64,000 nt of DNA from the NCBI RefSeq assembly GCF_003369915.1, contig NC_046675.1, positions 3,472,001-3,536,000 on the forward strand, in the 5' to 3' direction. The notes below the pieces were generated by a model. The model had not been told where the DNA came from and searched no databases. It was given only the letters and a program-made list of their open reading frames with translations. This document shows, piece after piece, positions 1 through 10,500 of the stretch. Source of the stretch: Drosophila miranda. Taxonomy: Eukaryota; Arthropoda; Insecta; Diptera; Drosophilidae. The position numbers and the translations under genes are program-made. The stretch's first letter is position 1. The number at the start of each line of letters is the position of its first letter.

Positions 1-1
1 C

Positions 2-1007
2 GAGACGAACACTATTGTTGACCGGATGGTCAACTTCTTTGTGGAGCACGAGGATCTGCGCACAAAGGTGAGTCCTTCAGAGCGGACTAGTGCCTATTTA
101 TAGCCAAATTTTGGATACTTTTCACAGAGCTGGTTCCTTTCGAATGCCCCCGGACCACTGTTCACGATCCTGGCTGCCTATTTGTACTTCTGTCTGTATG
201 CCGGTCCCCGGTATATGCGGGATCGCAAGCCCTTCGAGCTGAAGAACACGCTGCTGGTCTACAACGCCGTGCAGGTTCTCTTGAGTTTGGTGCTGTTCTA
301 CGAGGGCTATAAGGGCGGCTGGGGCGGACACTACAGCTACAAATGCCAGCCCGTTCCCTATGCCACGGATCCCATCTCCATGAGGGTAAACTATTTCTAA
401 AAGAGAGAATTACACCTAGAATCTACAATCGATTTTTGAATTTTAGATGGCCGGTGCTGTGTGGCTATACTACATTGCCAAGATCACCGAGCTGCTGGAC
501 ACCGTGTTCTTTGTTCTGAGGAAGAAACAGCGCCAGATCTCATTCCTGCATCTCTACCATCACTCGCTGATGCCCGTGTGCGCCTTCATTGGAGTGAAGT
601 ACTTTGCCGGCGGCCATGGCACTCTCCTGGGCTTCATCAACTCCTTCATCCACATCATCATGTACGCCTACTACCTGCTGTCGGCGATGGGACCCAAGGT
701 GCAGAAGTATCTGTGGTGGAAGAAGTACATCACCATCCTGCAGATTGTGAGTGCCTATTAGAGTGATGGAACCACGTTCCGGCTGAATCTATAAATCTAC
801 TCGTATCTTTCGCAGGTTCAATTCTTGATCATCTTTGTGCACACGCTGCAGATCCAGTTCCAGCCCAACTGCAACTTCCCCAAGTCGATCGCCGCCCTGC
901 TGACCTTCAACGCTGGGCTCTTCACCTACATGTTCAGCTCGTTCTATGTGCACAACTACAAGAAGGAGGCGGCTGCCCAGGCCAAGCTGACGGCGAAAAA
1001 GGAGTAG
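2..1007 (+). CDS. ELOVL-family very-long-chain fatty acid elongase (5' end cut by window edge)
   Basis: Four exons are visible: 2-67 (start outside the window), 128-385, 447-746 and 816-1007, all with GT-AG junctions and phase 0. They give about 271 residues, close to the usual 260-330 of the family, so only the first few residues are missing. The histidine box HLYHH (HxxHH) lies in exon 3, preceded by the conserved KITELLDTVFFVLRKK block and followed by the N-x-x-x-H-x-x-MYxYY block. Several hydrophobic membrane segments and a lysine-rich tail (TAKKE) fit an ER membrane condensing enzyme that adds two carbons from malonyl-CoA to acyl-CoA. The family is certain. The exact Drosophila orthologue is not: it may correspond to CG33110 or CG2781, and the substrate chain length cannot be read from sequence. 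Confidence 0.93.
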
Positions 1008-1540
1008 GACTAGGATTAGGAGCTTCTCTAATCTGTATATTTACATTTATCATTTATGGTCCCTATCCCTCTGCCTATCCTCTTCCTCTCACCTCTCACC
1101 TCCCGCTTGCCCCTTTCCACTTTCGAATCGATCTTCCCTCCTAGTTATAGATTCATAGGTCAAGATGAATATTATTCACACTGTAGTCTGTTGTAAGCTT
1201 GTTTCGTAGTATTTCGTTAGTTTGAGGAAAACGGCTCATTTTATATTTGATCGAAACAGTCGCCATTGCACAATGCAATTTCTTAGCGTTCGATGTATTG
1301 GGAGTACCCGTACGAGTACTCGTATTGTATGTAGTGTTTCCGTAGAACCAAATATTATAGTTTAGTAGTTTAGCTATTACTTAATGGACTTGGCATGCAT
1401 TGTTAGTCAAAGACAAAGACAAAACAGGGAACAGGCAAATGGCAAATGGCAAAACTCCTTTCTGAACTTTTGCCTGTCCTCCGACAACACCATGGATGGT
1501 CGGTCCTGTCTCTCGCTGTCTTTGGCATGCACATTTTATA

Positions 1541-1584
1541 AATAAATGTTATTTTTTTTTTATATTTTATTTGCAAACAATAAA
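1541..1584 (+). terminator. Probable polyadenylation signals of the elongase gene
   Basis: AATAAA occurs at 1541-1546 and again at 1579-1584, about 535-575 bases after the elongase stop, followed by A-rich sequence. The 1008-1600 stretch would then be 3' UTR. The rest of the spacer to 1890 contains no recognisable gene. Confidence 0.5.
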
Positions 1585-1685
1585 AAAACAACAACGATTT
1601 ATATTATTTGAAAATCCTAATCGGGAGATAAACACTATCAATAGAGATGACTAAGACTGCCACTTCTTTGTGTATCTATCTCCTC

Positions 1686-1701
1686 TATCAGTATACTGAT
1701 A
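1686..1701. repeat. 16-bp perfect palindrome with imperfect second copy
   Basis: TATCAGTATACTGATA is self-complementary, and a near copy follows at about 1706-1722. It lies in the AT-rich spacer about 190 bases upstream of the first oxygenase start codon. Function unknown; it may be a binding-site dimer or chance AT-rich symmetry. Confidence 0.6.
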
Positions 1702-1890
1702 TGTATATCAGTATATACTGATTGTATACAATCCACCATAGAGAAAGCTAAGGAAGCAACTGCAGGCGCACTGCATAGTCACTCGGCCAGAGAACAGCGC
1801 CCTGATCACATCGAAGTCGGTTGTTCCGGAATCAGCTCGACTAATACTCTCACTGTGTGGCTTATCTCCGTGTACTAATATTTACTGAGA

Positions 1891-3161
1891 ATGATAAAGA
1901 GTAAGATAGTGGAGGACAAGCTTGATACGCTTGTCTCGAGCAATGCAGTGCCGATCATAGATCTCGCAAATTGTGGTCAGCGCGCCCCACTTCCGGATGG
2001 ACTCATGAGATGCGGCTACAGCTCCATAGTATACAAACAATCTGTGAAGACTCGCGTCGGGCAACAGCTGGACAAGGCTCTTTCCGAGAAGGGGATCGCT
2101 CTACTGGTGAATCATGGCATACCCGATGAGAAGGTTCGTTCTTAGCCCATTTTTAACACTTCATCTTGATTACTGTTCAAATCCGCTCAGATCAAAGCTG
2201 CCTGGGATCAATTCGATCACTTTTTGGACCTGCCAGCTGAGGTACGGGACCGCTACAAACGAAAAGATGGCACAAACTACGGCTATGTCAGTCCCGGAAT
2301 GGAACGCTTCGATGGGAAGACGCCAGAGCTGCGACACACGTATAATATTTGCACACTGGACGACAACAAACTCCCAGCGGAGGCTGAGACACTGCCAAAG
2401 TTTGCTAAGACCATCACGGAGCTGGCCCTTGATTTCCATAACTTGTCCAAGTTCATACTGTGGGCAATGCATTCCGCCCTGGAGATGCCCACCTGCGACT
2501 TCGTTGACAAGCACTCGGGGCTGCTTTCCGGGGATGATGTCAATATGACGACCCTTCGAATGATCTACTATCCGGCAATAGTGGACGATGAGCCTGGTCA
2601 GAGCGAGGGGGCCATTCGCTGCGGTGCCCATGTGGATTATGGCACGTTTACCCTTCTGACTCAGGACTCTGAAGGCGGTTTGGAAGTGCAACTACCTGGA
2701 AGCGAAAAATGGGAACGTGTGGGTCATCTGCCCGGAGCTATTCTCATAAATGGCGGGGAGATCTTATCAATCTGGACAAAGCAACGTTATCACGCTTTGG
2801 TACTGTCCTACACTTCCATTATCCAATAGCATACTCATACTAATCCTCACCCTGTTTTACAGCCACATCGTGTCATTGTACCTGAGAGGGTACAAATACG
2901 CTCTAGAGGAAGACATTCCATTGCCTATTTCTGTCATCCGGATAACTCGACGATGATTTCGCCCGGGGATCTTCTCCCAAACCAAACGGAGTCTGCAAAG
3001 GACTCTTCGGACGAGAAGTGAGTCTTACAGTATATGTTTTGAATATCCACAAACTGATATTCGATTTTGTAACCCCCAGAATCTACAATGCCTATGAGCT
3101 GATTCAGAAAAAGTTTTCTGACACCTACGGCCAGCGATCGCAAGGAGGCAACGAAACTTAA
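1891..3161 (+). CDS. 2-oxoglutarate/Fe(II)-dependent oxygenase, IPNS-like family, paralogue A
   Basis: Exons 1891-2133, 2191-2799, 2863-3017 and 3080-3161 give 362 residues. The N-terminal half has the DIOX_N signature (PIIDLANC, ALLVNHGI). The C-terminal 2OG-Fe(II) fold keeps H228xD230 (AHVDYGTF), distal H286 (PHRV) and the 2OG-binding R301-x-S303 (GRHSIAYFCHPD), so the active site looks intact. The family oxidises small molecules in the cytosol; the substrate is unknown. It is a tandem paralogue of the gene at 7533-12733 and resembles the D. melanogaster CG33093/CG33099 type (from memory, tentative). Differences from the paralogue: no intron after IDLANC but about 13 extra residues there, two weak donors (GTTCGT, GTACTG), and no roughly 50-residue insert before the catalytic HxD. 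The start is the first ATG in frame, matching the paralogue's DKLDTL N-terminus. Confidence 0.88.
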
Positions 3162-3206
3162 GCAAGAATTTATTCTGATATTCATATAATCATATTATGC
3201 CATTCA

Positions 3207-3212
3207 AATAAA
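3207..3212 (+). terminator. Polyadenylation signal of oxygenase A
   Basis: AATAAA lies 46 bases after the TAA stop and is followed by a T-rich stretch, a usual arrangement for a compact fly gene. Confidence 0.55.
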
Positions 3213-3948
3213 AATTAGATAAATATTTTTTTTGTTTTTCGTTTATTTGAATACGTCCTAGAAAAAAGCTGAATACTATAACACTGTCTGCTGTCGATCT
3301 ATCGAAATACACATTGAATTTTCTATCGGATGCGATCGTGCTGCCATTTGCTGCTCTGCTCTTGTCGATTCCATGATAGAAATTTTTAAAGGGTACGGTC
3401 AAAATGTTACAAAGCTGATAATCCGTACTTAATCTGCCTCTGGATATTGTTCCCATGAAATTAATTAATTTATCTTGTTTTTTTTGGTGCAACTTTTAGT
3501 ACATTTTAGTGTCAATTTCCTAAGCTGAAAAGAATTTTTATTTTAGTAATATAATTAAGTCCCTCGATGCGTCTGTAACCAATGTTAAATTCCATACACA
3601 AGACCCTGTTAAATGTTAGAGATCGGAGGAATGTTAACCTTAACCGCCCCAACATTTTCGATTCGGCACTTTTTCCCCCGCCGCGCGAGCAGCCAACAAC
3701 TAAATTATCTTCTTTGTTTCATACATTTATGATGGAAACGACGCCGGTTCTCGGCAAAGCTTTTCTATAAAGCTTTTTTTAGGCGCCAAACTTAAAATTT
3801 TCATGAGTTCCAGTCGCAAAGTATATAGAGGAAACTTAGGTCCCTCCTGCTCTTTTCTGATGTGAAATACTCTCTTCGTGGAGGGATTTTTCCCCCGCCA
3901 CAATGTCCTTTTCAGCTCAACAATTTCCCTTACATTCCATCCTCACTT
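3213..3948. other. Spacer without a gene, carrying a duplicated GC-rich block
   Basis: No open frame with recognisable coding character. It holds the first copy of a 22-bp GC-rich block (3667-3688) that recurs exactly at 5570-5591, and a related TTTTTCCCCCGCC motif near 3887. Confidence 0.5.
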
Positions 3949-4340
3949 ACGTTTTCTTACGTCTTATGTTGCTGGCAACATTCAATTTGTATGGGCCAGA
4001 CTCATGTGCCGTGAAATCGAGCAGCATTGTTCCCCAACATGGCGCGGATTGAGCAACATTTTGCATACCCTGGGAAATGGATGTTATAGAATTGAGAAAA
4101 TGTTTGTCATCTAATGCACCAATAAAGGCCAAAACTAGTCAGTTTCTGTTATAAAGGTATTTCAACGATATTTTGAAGGTAGTGGTCTTCTTACAGAAAC
4201 CAAGAATGGGTATCGGGATCGAGATATATCTACAAGACCCTCATCATATGCATTAATATGTCCAAAACAAAACAATCTGAGATCATTTCTATATTAATTA
4301 TTGGAAAACCAGTTTTTTCATATATCAACGAAATAGGGTA
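3949..4340 (+). repeat. Dispersed repeat, locus 1 (parts A and B joined)
   Basis: Part A (about 3949-4080) is highly similar to 41719-41855 and contains the near-palindrome ATGTTGCTGGCAACAT. Part B (about 4084-4340) is highly similar to 43991-44240, with shared blocks such as AAAACTAGTCAGT, GGTATCGGGATCGAGATATAT and CATATGCATTAATATG. Here A and B are contiguous; at the second locus they are about 2.1 kb apart. No coding capacity is evident. Probably a non-autonomous mobile element; family not identified. Confidence 0.8.
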
Positions 4341-4368
4341 TACCTGCGCCCAAGCTCCGGTTGACGTG

Positions 4369-4810
4369 ACATTTCATACTCACTTACGGCGCATTCCATA
4401 CTCACTTACGTTGCCACGGTTTTTTTGTTGACCTTTTTTGCCAAAGCTTGTTTTATACACTAAACAATAAAAGAGAGTACTTAAAAGTAGTCAATCAAGT
4501 AGAAATTGATTCATCAATAGCATAAAATTATGTGGGCAGAACTAAGGGTTTTAGTTAGGCAGCATTATTCAGCGGAATAAAGAAATTGAGCAATTGGAAC
4601 GATTTTTCTCTTACGTTTTTTTACGTTTCATTTGTTTGACCTTTTTCGCTAAAACCTTTTTTTAAGCAAAATCCAATAAAAGCAAGTATTAAACATTAGT
4701 CAGTTAAGTAGAAAATTGATTCATTAATTGGGTAAAATTATGTGGGCATGGCTAAATATTCTATATAGCTGGTAATATTTGACGGAATAAAGAAATTGAG
4801 CAATTGGAAC
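4369..4810 (+). repeat. Tandem repeat with about 200-bp unit (part C of the dispersed repeat)
   Basis: Two diverged copies, about 4405-4600 and 4609-4810, share ACTTACG/TTACGTTT at the start, AAAATTATGTGGGCA in the middle and GAATAAAGAAATTGAGCAATTGGAAC at the end (20 bases of this are identical). A third, more diverged unit lies at 44281-44445. A short block reading CATTCCATACTCACTTACG is itself repeated at 4369-4409 and near 3934. Internal tandem repeats next to a dispersed unit recall DINE/Helitron-type elements, but this is an inference. Confidence 0.7.
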
Positions 4811-5115
4811 CATACTCGTTGTATGAGAAAAGTGCCTTGTGCGTCTGCCTACAGTGGCTTCGAATAACAGTAAATCCTCGGCTATTCCGTGCTTTCCACC
4901 TTCTTCGCATTTGCGCGTTTAAAAGTCGCGCCAAAGAGTCTGCAGCTGCGATCCAAACAACGAAACCCGCGTCCTCGGCCACCATTTACAAAATATATCG
5001 CCTGAGGCATCTGAAAGTATAAAAAATATTAAAATAAAAACATTTGTAAGATATGAATATTAGTTTATAATTTAAGATTTACTCATCGATAGTATTATAA
5101 GAAATACCAATGTAC

Positions 5116-5129
5116 TCGATATATCGATA
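5116..5129. promoter_or_regulatory. DRE/BEAF-type site 1 (TATCGATA)
   Basis: The palindrome TCGATATATCGA (5116-5127) overlaps a perfect DRE octamer TATCGATA (5122-5129). DREF and BEAF-32 bind such CGATA motifs at fly housekeeping promoters and domain boundaries. Binding here is inferred only from the motif. Confidence 0.5.
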
Positions 5130-5544
5130 CTTGTCGAGGACAACACACATTCATTCGAATACGACGATCAAGAAATAAGAACATATAATAAAACCGTGCT
5201 ATTAAAAGTTTACACATTAATACAATAAATAAACTTAAACTCACCATTTTTCAAATTTTTTTAATTTTTGTTCTCGCGTCGCGCCTGGTTGTCGGTTGGT
5301 TTTGAATAGAAGACATCGGAATCCGATAGAACCTAATATCGACATACAAGTGCACGGTTGCATTTGCCAATTTTTTGCAATTAAGTAAAAATATAATTAA
5401 ATGGCTTGTAAACAAATCTGAAATGCAGGAAAATAAATTAAACAAAACGTTTGCTGTACTACGATAAATTAATTTGGCTGTTTTTTGCCAAAATGTTTTT
5501 CTATTTTCCAATTGGCAACGCGATTATCATATGTGCGGGTGGAC

Positions 5545-5562
5545 TCGATACCGGTATCGATA
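5545..5562. promoter_or_regulatory. DRE/BEAF-type site 2 in a 16-bp palindrome
   Basis: TCGATACCGGTATCGA (5545-5560) is a perfect palindrome with CGATA-type sites on both strands, and it runs into a perfect DRE octamer at 5555-5562. It sits directly before the 22-bp GC-rich block at 5570. It could be an insulator or promoter element. Confidence 0.55.
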
Positions 5563-5569
5563 CCTTCAC

Positions 5570-5591
5570 CACTTTTTCCCCCGCCGCGCGA
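5570..5591 (+). repeat. 22-bp block, second copy (first copy 3667-3688)
   Basis: The 22 bases beginning CACTTTTTCCCCC and ending GCCGCGCGA are identical at 3667-3688 and 5570-5591. Both copies follow a TCGAT-containing motif within 10-25 bases, so a short promoter-like fragment appears to be duplicated. Confidence 0.75.
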
Positions 5592-6774
5592 CTAGTTGTG
5601 TGTTCCTCAAAATATTTATTTTTGAAAACACTGTTCTTTCAGAGTTTCAGTTAAATATTAAATCCAAATTGGTAACAGCGTGCCAAAAAGCGAGCGGAAG
5701 TTTTTGGCCTGGTTTTCAGCGTTCTTTCTGTTTCTCTGCACCCGTCCGCGTCGTTCAGGTGTATCTGTGTATCTGCATCTAGGTTAAATTCGCGAGTGTG
5801 TTACAAAATGATGGAAAGTGTGCAAAAAAACCACCAGAAAGAGATACAAAAATTGACTAACTAATCCGCGGCCTGGGGTTCGTTCGATGAAAAGCGAAAC
5901 CTGTGCGAAAAAAGAAAGCGAGTTTCCACTGTAAGCCCCTACAAGATTTAAAAAATAAAATAAACAAAACTGCGATATAAATCACAATTTCAGCTGAATA
6001 GGCGGGTAAAAAATAAACATTGTTTGGTTTTTTTTCGTGTTGCATTGAAAGGCAAGGCGAAATTTCATGCTGTTGCCACCAAATGCTTACTCATGATCGG
6101 CGGGGCCTTTCATACAAGCTCGTATTTCCCCCACGACCCACGATCCACGATCCGTATCCCCGACTCAGAGACGCGCAGGGCAGATTCAGACTTTGCCCAG
6201 ACTTTGCTCTTTGGCTGTGGCTCATCTGGCATTTCCTGAACGACAGCCGACCGCCGACAGCCCGCCTGGCAACAGAAACAGACAGAGGCAGAGACGCTCT
6301 ACAAAAAAAACAGCTGGCCAGCTAAGCCGTGCCAAGGGGTGAAATGCATGAAGGCTCACACCTGAGTCCGTTAAACGAGATCTGCCAGATACATATCATG
6401 GCATAAGTGTGCGTGTGTGTGTGTGTGAGTGTGTCTGGGAGAGTAGTTTGCCAGCCTTTTCATACCCACACAGCAACAGGAGACTGCGTACCTGAGCCAC
6501 GTTCACGTTAATGGCCATCGCAAATATTGCAAAAGCGAACTGAGACTCAGACTGGTACGGTGCTACCTGTGTTTGAGCACCGAGCTCTTTGGCTGTGGAG
6601 ATAGTCTCACCTTTCGTTGGCAATGTACTCGCAAGTACTGACGAGTACAGACACACACACAAGTACAAGTGCTAATTTAGTTATCACAAATTTTGATTTG
6701 ATTAAATTTTATCTAATTGCGACGCACAAGCAGACAGAGGGACAGAGACAGAGTACAGTGTACAGTGAGTACTG

Positions 6775-6802
6775 CCCCCCCCCCCCCCCCCACACACACA
6801 CA
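6775..6802 (+). repeat. Poly-C run joined to (CA)n
   Basis: Seventeen consecutive C followed by alternating CA. A simple repeat; its length may be affected by sequencing error. Confidence 0.85.
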
Positions 6803-7294
6803 ATCAGTTGTTGGCTTGGCTTTTTGCAAAATATAATCGTAAACTGACGCAGAATCGTTCAACTGTCAGGTGAGATACGGCATACGGCATACGGCAGCGC
6901 GCAGTCGTTGAAAAGAGAGAGCCAAGTCAGTCCGTTGAAGAAGCGCGCCCCGATCGCTACTAAAATTCATTATATCGAATCGATCCGACACGCGCCCTTC
7001 CCACTCCCAGTCCCCCGGCCGTTCCGATTTCGGTGGGTGTCTCCCACCAGTTGCCGCCTCTTTTGGCGTCACTAATGCCTGACCGACCGCCAGAATATTC
7101 GTTCGATTGAAACACACAAAAAACCCAAACACAAACACACGATCTACTCAAACAAAAACAAAAACAATAAACCCTCGAATGCGTGATTTTAGTATTTGTT
7201 TTTATATTCGCCTGAAAACTGAAAATCCACAATCAACCCGATCAGCAAACGAATAATAACCAAAATAATAATCAAGTTCTCTTCGCCTCGTCAT

Positions 7295-7314
7295 TCAGTT
7301 CTATTTAGTCAGTC
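7295..7314 (+). promoter_or_regulatory. Candidate initiator elements of oxygenase B
   Basis: TCAGTT (7295-7300) and TCAGTC (7309-7314) both fit the fly initiator consensus TCA[G/T]T[C/T]. They lie about 220-240 bases upstream of the ATG at 7533 with no upstream in-frame exon, so a 5' UTR of that length is plausible. No TATA box was recognised. Confidence 0.3.
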
Positions 7315-7532
7315 GTCGGCGCTGAAAGTGCACTGTGCTCTCCACTCCTCTCCGGTTGGGGTTGGGGATCGATCGGCTCTGTCTCCAGGGGCTCTCCAGA
7401 TAAAGTGCTCGCCAGAACTGAAACCAAAGAACTCTAGAAGTAAAGGAGCAAGGAAAGCCATACATCTGACAGATACAGATACGAGCACGCACCCACACCC
7501 TCATCGACAACAGCATCACCACCGCAAACAAA

Positions 7533-10500
7533 ATGCTGAAGACAAAATCAAGTGACGACAAACTGGATACGCTCCTGTCGCGCAGCGTAGTGCCGATCAT
7601 CGATCTGGCACACTGTGGTGAGTACTTCTACATCTTCCCAGGGGCAGATTCTAGTCCATTCGTTGAATACTGCTGTAGAAATGTCCCATAAGCGAATGGA
7701 GTCACTGAATGCGAAATGGCCATTAACACGTGAACGTCGAGTGCAACATTCTAGTAAAATTCCACAATTGTGTGGTATCCCTCTGGACTCAAGGCAGTTC
7801 AGAGCTTCATAGCCTTCGTAGCATTCCGGTAATTAACTACAATCTCAGCTGCTACTGCTGCTGCCGCTGCCGACTGAGTCATCTGTCCACTGTTTTGGGT
7901 GACTGTGCGGTGTGCGTGATCCGTCCATGGCTCTCCTCTCCCTTAATTGCAGTGATTTGATTCCGCCGTGTTTCGTGGTGTTTTTGTGGAGTTCAAGCAA
8001 CGTCGTAGTTAATTGAAAGTAATTATTGACTTGTGCAACTGACACCTGCACCTGAGACCCTCTTGCCATAGAATCTCTACATATATACATACTTAGGTAT
8101 TGCCGAAGACTTTACAGTCATCGTCATAGATATCGTACAAAACAATCTCATATTCGGGGAATGAATAAACATTGATTCCAGGAAACGGATATATTTGTAA
8201 TTCGTCTGTATTTTTGTTGATTGTCGAGCTTGCAATTCTAGATGGCTGGTTCTTGTGATAGAACGGACCAGAAGTACCCCTGTCTCAATCACTATTGACC
8301 TTCTATCTCTTTCAAGCACCGAAAAACCATCACAGATCAGAGCCATTGACCCCCAAACAACAATTTAATCGTTGTCTCGATGTGTTTTGATGTCATCGGA
8401 ACTTCAATTGGATATTTCTTGTTTTATTTAGTTTTGTTTTGCTTGGCTCCGACTTGGAAAGGTTTTTGAACTACGATACACACTCGTATATATGTACATA
8501 TGTATATGATTATAGAGTGGAGTGGTTTGTGGAATTTTTTCGCTGGTCCCACAAAATGGAGCGACATGCGAGCAGTGCGGAAACTCAAACAAAACGCATC
8601 ATCACAGTGCGTGTATTTACATTTATTTGTGTTACGAAACCTGATTTTGTTGAAAATTATTGTGCGGTGTTGTGAGACCTGCACTGGAGGCCAGTCGACA
8701 AGGGGAGTTGTTTGTTTGCTTGGGTAGTATTTCCCGGCTGGAATTCTCTCAGTGCACAGTTTTGGGGACACTGACGCATTTGGTCAAGTGAATCCCTGGC
8801 ACGTCATCAGACATCGATTCAGCTACCGCATTGGGCCACTTCCCACTTGACAAATAAATGCCATAAAAACACTACCAAAAAAAAACCCAACACTGCGAGC
8901 ATATTAAGTGGCTCTGCAACCGATTGAAACCAGCTTAAACCTGTTGATTCTCGGTTGTTGAAGCTGACGTGTCTGGCGCTTGGTATTGGCTCGTCTCTCT
9001 GCTGCTGGCCAGACTTCTGCGGGTTTTCTCCTGACCCTATGTTAATGTGATCCAAAAAATTCAGAATGAATTGAGTTCTCAGCGGATCTTCGCGGACAGA
9101 CCTGACAGCTGGCCAAGCAGCACGGAAGCCTTCAACCATCATTTTGCGCTTATTTTTCACACTCAACGTTTTGCGGCTCCAAATTGATGCTAAGCTTTAT
9201 TGATAGGTACAAATATGAGTAGTATTCTGTATTCTGTTTACTGCCTGCCAGACAAATTACCTTCTTCGATGCCGTTGACTTTTGTATTCTCAATGCCATT
9301 GGAATTATTATTTCCATTGGCCGCACATCTGCAAACCATTCTGCCCCATGCAGGGAAAACCACTTTTCCTGGCCCGCAATTCAGTTTGCTATAAATAAAT
9401 TATAGCCAATGCACGGCCATACTCCTCTGCAAAATTCCGCAACTAAATTGCTGCCATAATAGCCGTATACTATATATGTTTCGATAGCAAATAGGTCTAT
9501 AAATATTGAATTAAAAATTGCCAGCCAATGATATTTGGGTTTTTCGCTTGGCGAGCGGTTAAATCTATTTGTATCTTTCCAATGATACATACATATGTAC
9601 CTTGAATGGAACTTATTAGAACCATGGAAGCAATTGAATTACAGACAAAGGGAATGCCTAGAGCACGACTGAAAGTTAATGGCTGGCCATAAATGCATAA
9701 AAGCCAATCAATTTTCAACGATTGAATTGTACGATACGTAAACAGAAAATATGTACCAATACCCATGCCAAAAGCATGTGGAAAGCAAACAGAGTCGAGA
9801 AATTTCTGTTTTTGTATGTGTAGTGCTCTTTGGCTGCGTTCCACGACTGCGAGCCGAGATGATCTTCAAACGAATTGGCCTCCCCATTGGAGGGGGGAAC
9901 TACTCGTATTCAGTTGCTATTCTACTGACTCAATTAGCTAAATTAGCAACAAGTTAGCACTAACAACTCGTACTACATGTACATGTACGCGAATGTGGCA
10001 TCTGTGGCAATTGAAAATGGCAAATTGAAAAGCGACTCGCATCCCAATTGGCGCCTAATTGAATTGCATGCAAACAGAAACCGCACACCAGAAAAAAACA
10101 ACAAAAACTGAATTATAAAACCTTAAAAATACTACAGGACCGACTTCTAATGAAAACGAAAGGCGATATGTAGTGTCGTCAATTGAATTCATTCAATTCA
10201 TCGCCCGACTGACCTCCCTGTGCCTCATCATCATCATCATCATCATTATTCGGAACATCATCTGGGCTCTGTCTCTGGGGGGCCTTCAATGCCTCCCATC
10301 TGTAAGCGGGCAGTGGAAGGGAAGAGCACTTTCCAGCAATTGCCGCCTGGCGACAGTACACTTAGTGATAAGAGCTGGAACGCAACACAACGTAATTGTT
10401 ATTAACTGTGAAATTCTGATACTGAAATCGCTTATCAGCCTTCCGAGTATGTGAAAGAGTGCGTCATGGGCAGAAAGCTCTAGCTGAAGCTCTAGCTCCA

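Larger units (their letters stand above)
4811..7294. other. Noncoding stretch upstream of oxygenase B
   Basis: No convincing gene. It carries CGATA palindromes at 5116-5127 and 5545-5560, the second copy of the 22-bp GC-rich block (5570-5591), a (TG)n tract near 6411-6433 and a C17 run joined to (CA)n at 6775-6802. An unannotated promoter or 5' exon for the downstream gene is possible in 5.5-5.9 kb but cannot be shown. Confidence 0.45.

Noticed and set aside
3878..4114. Open frames at 3878-4114 and 41554-41938 sharing the peptide VAGNIQFVWARLMCREIEQHC
   Set aside because: The similarity is at the nucleotide level over a noncoding dispersed repeat and continues past both stops; changes are not biased to silent sites.
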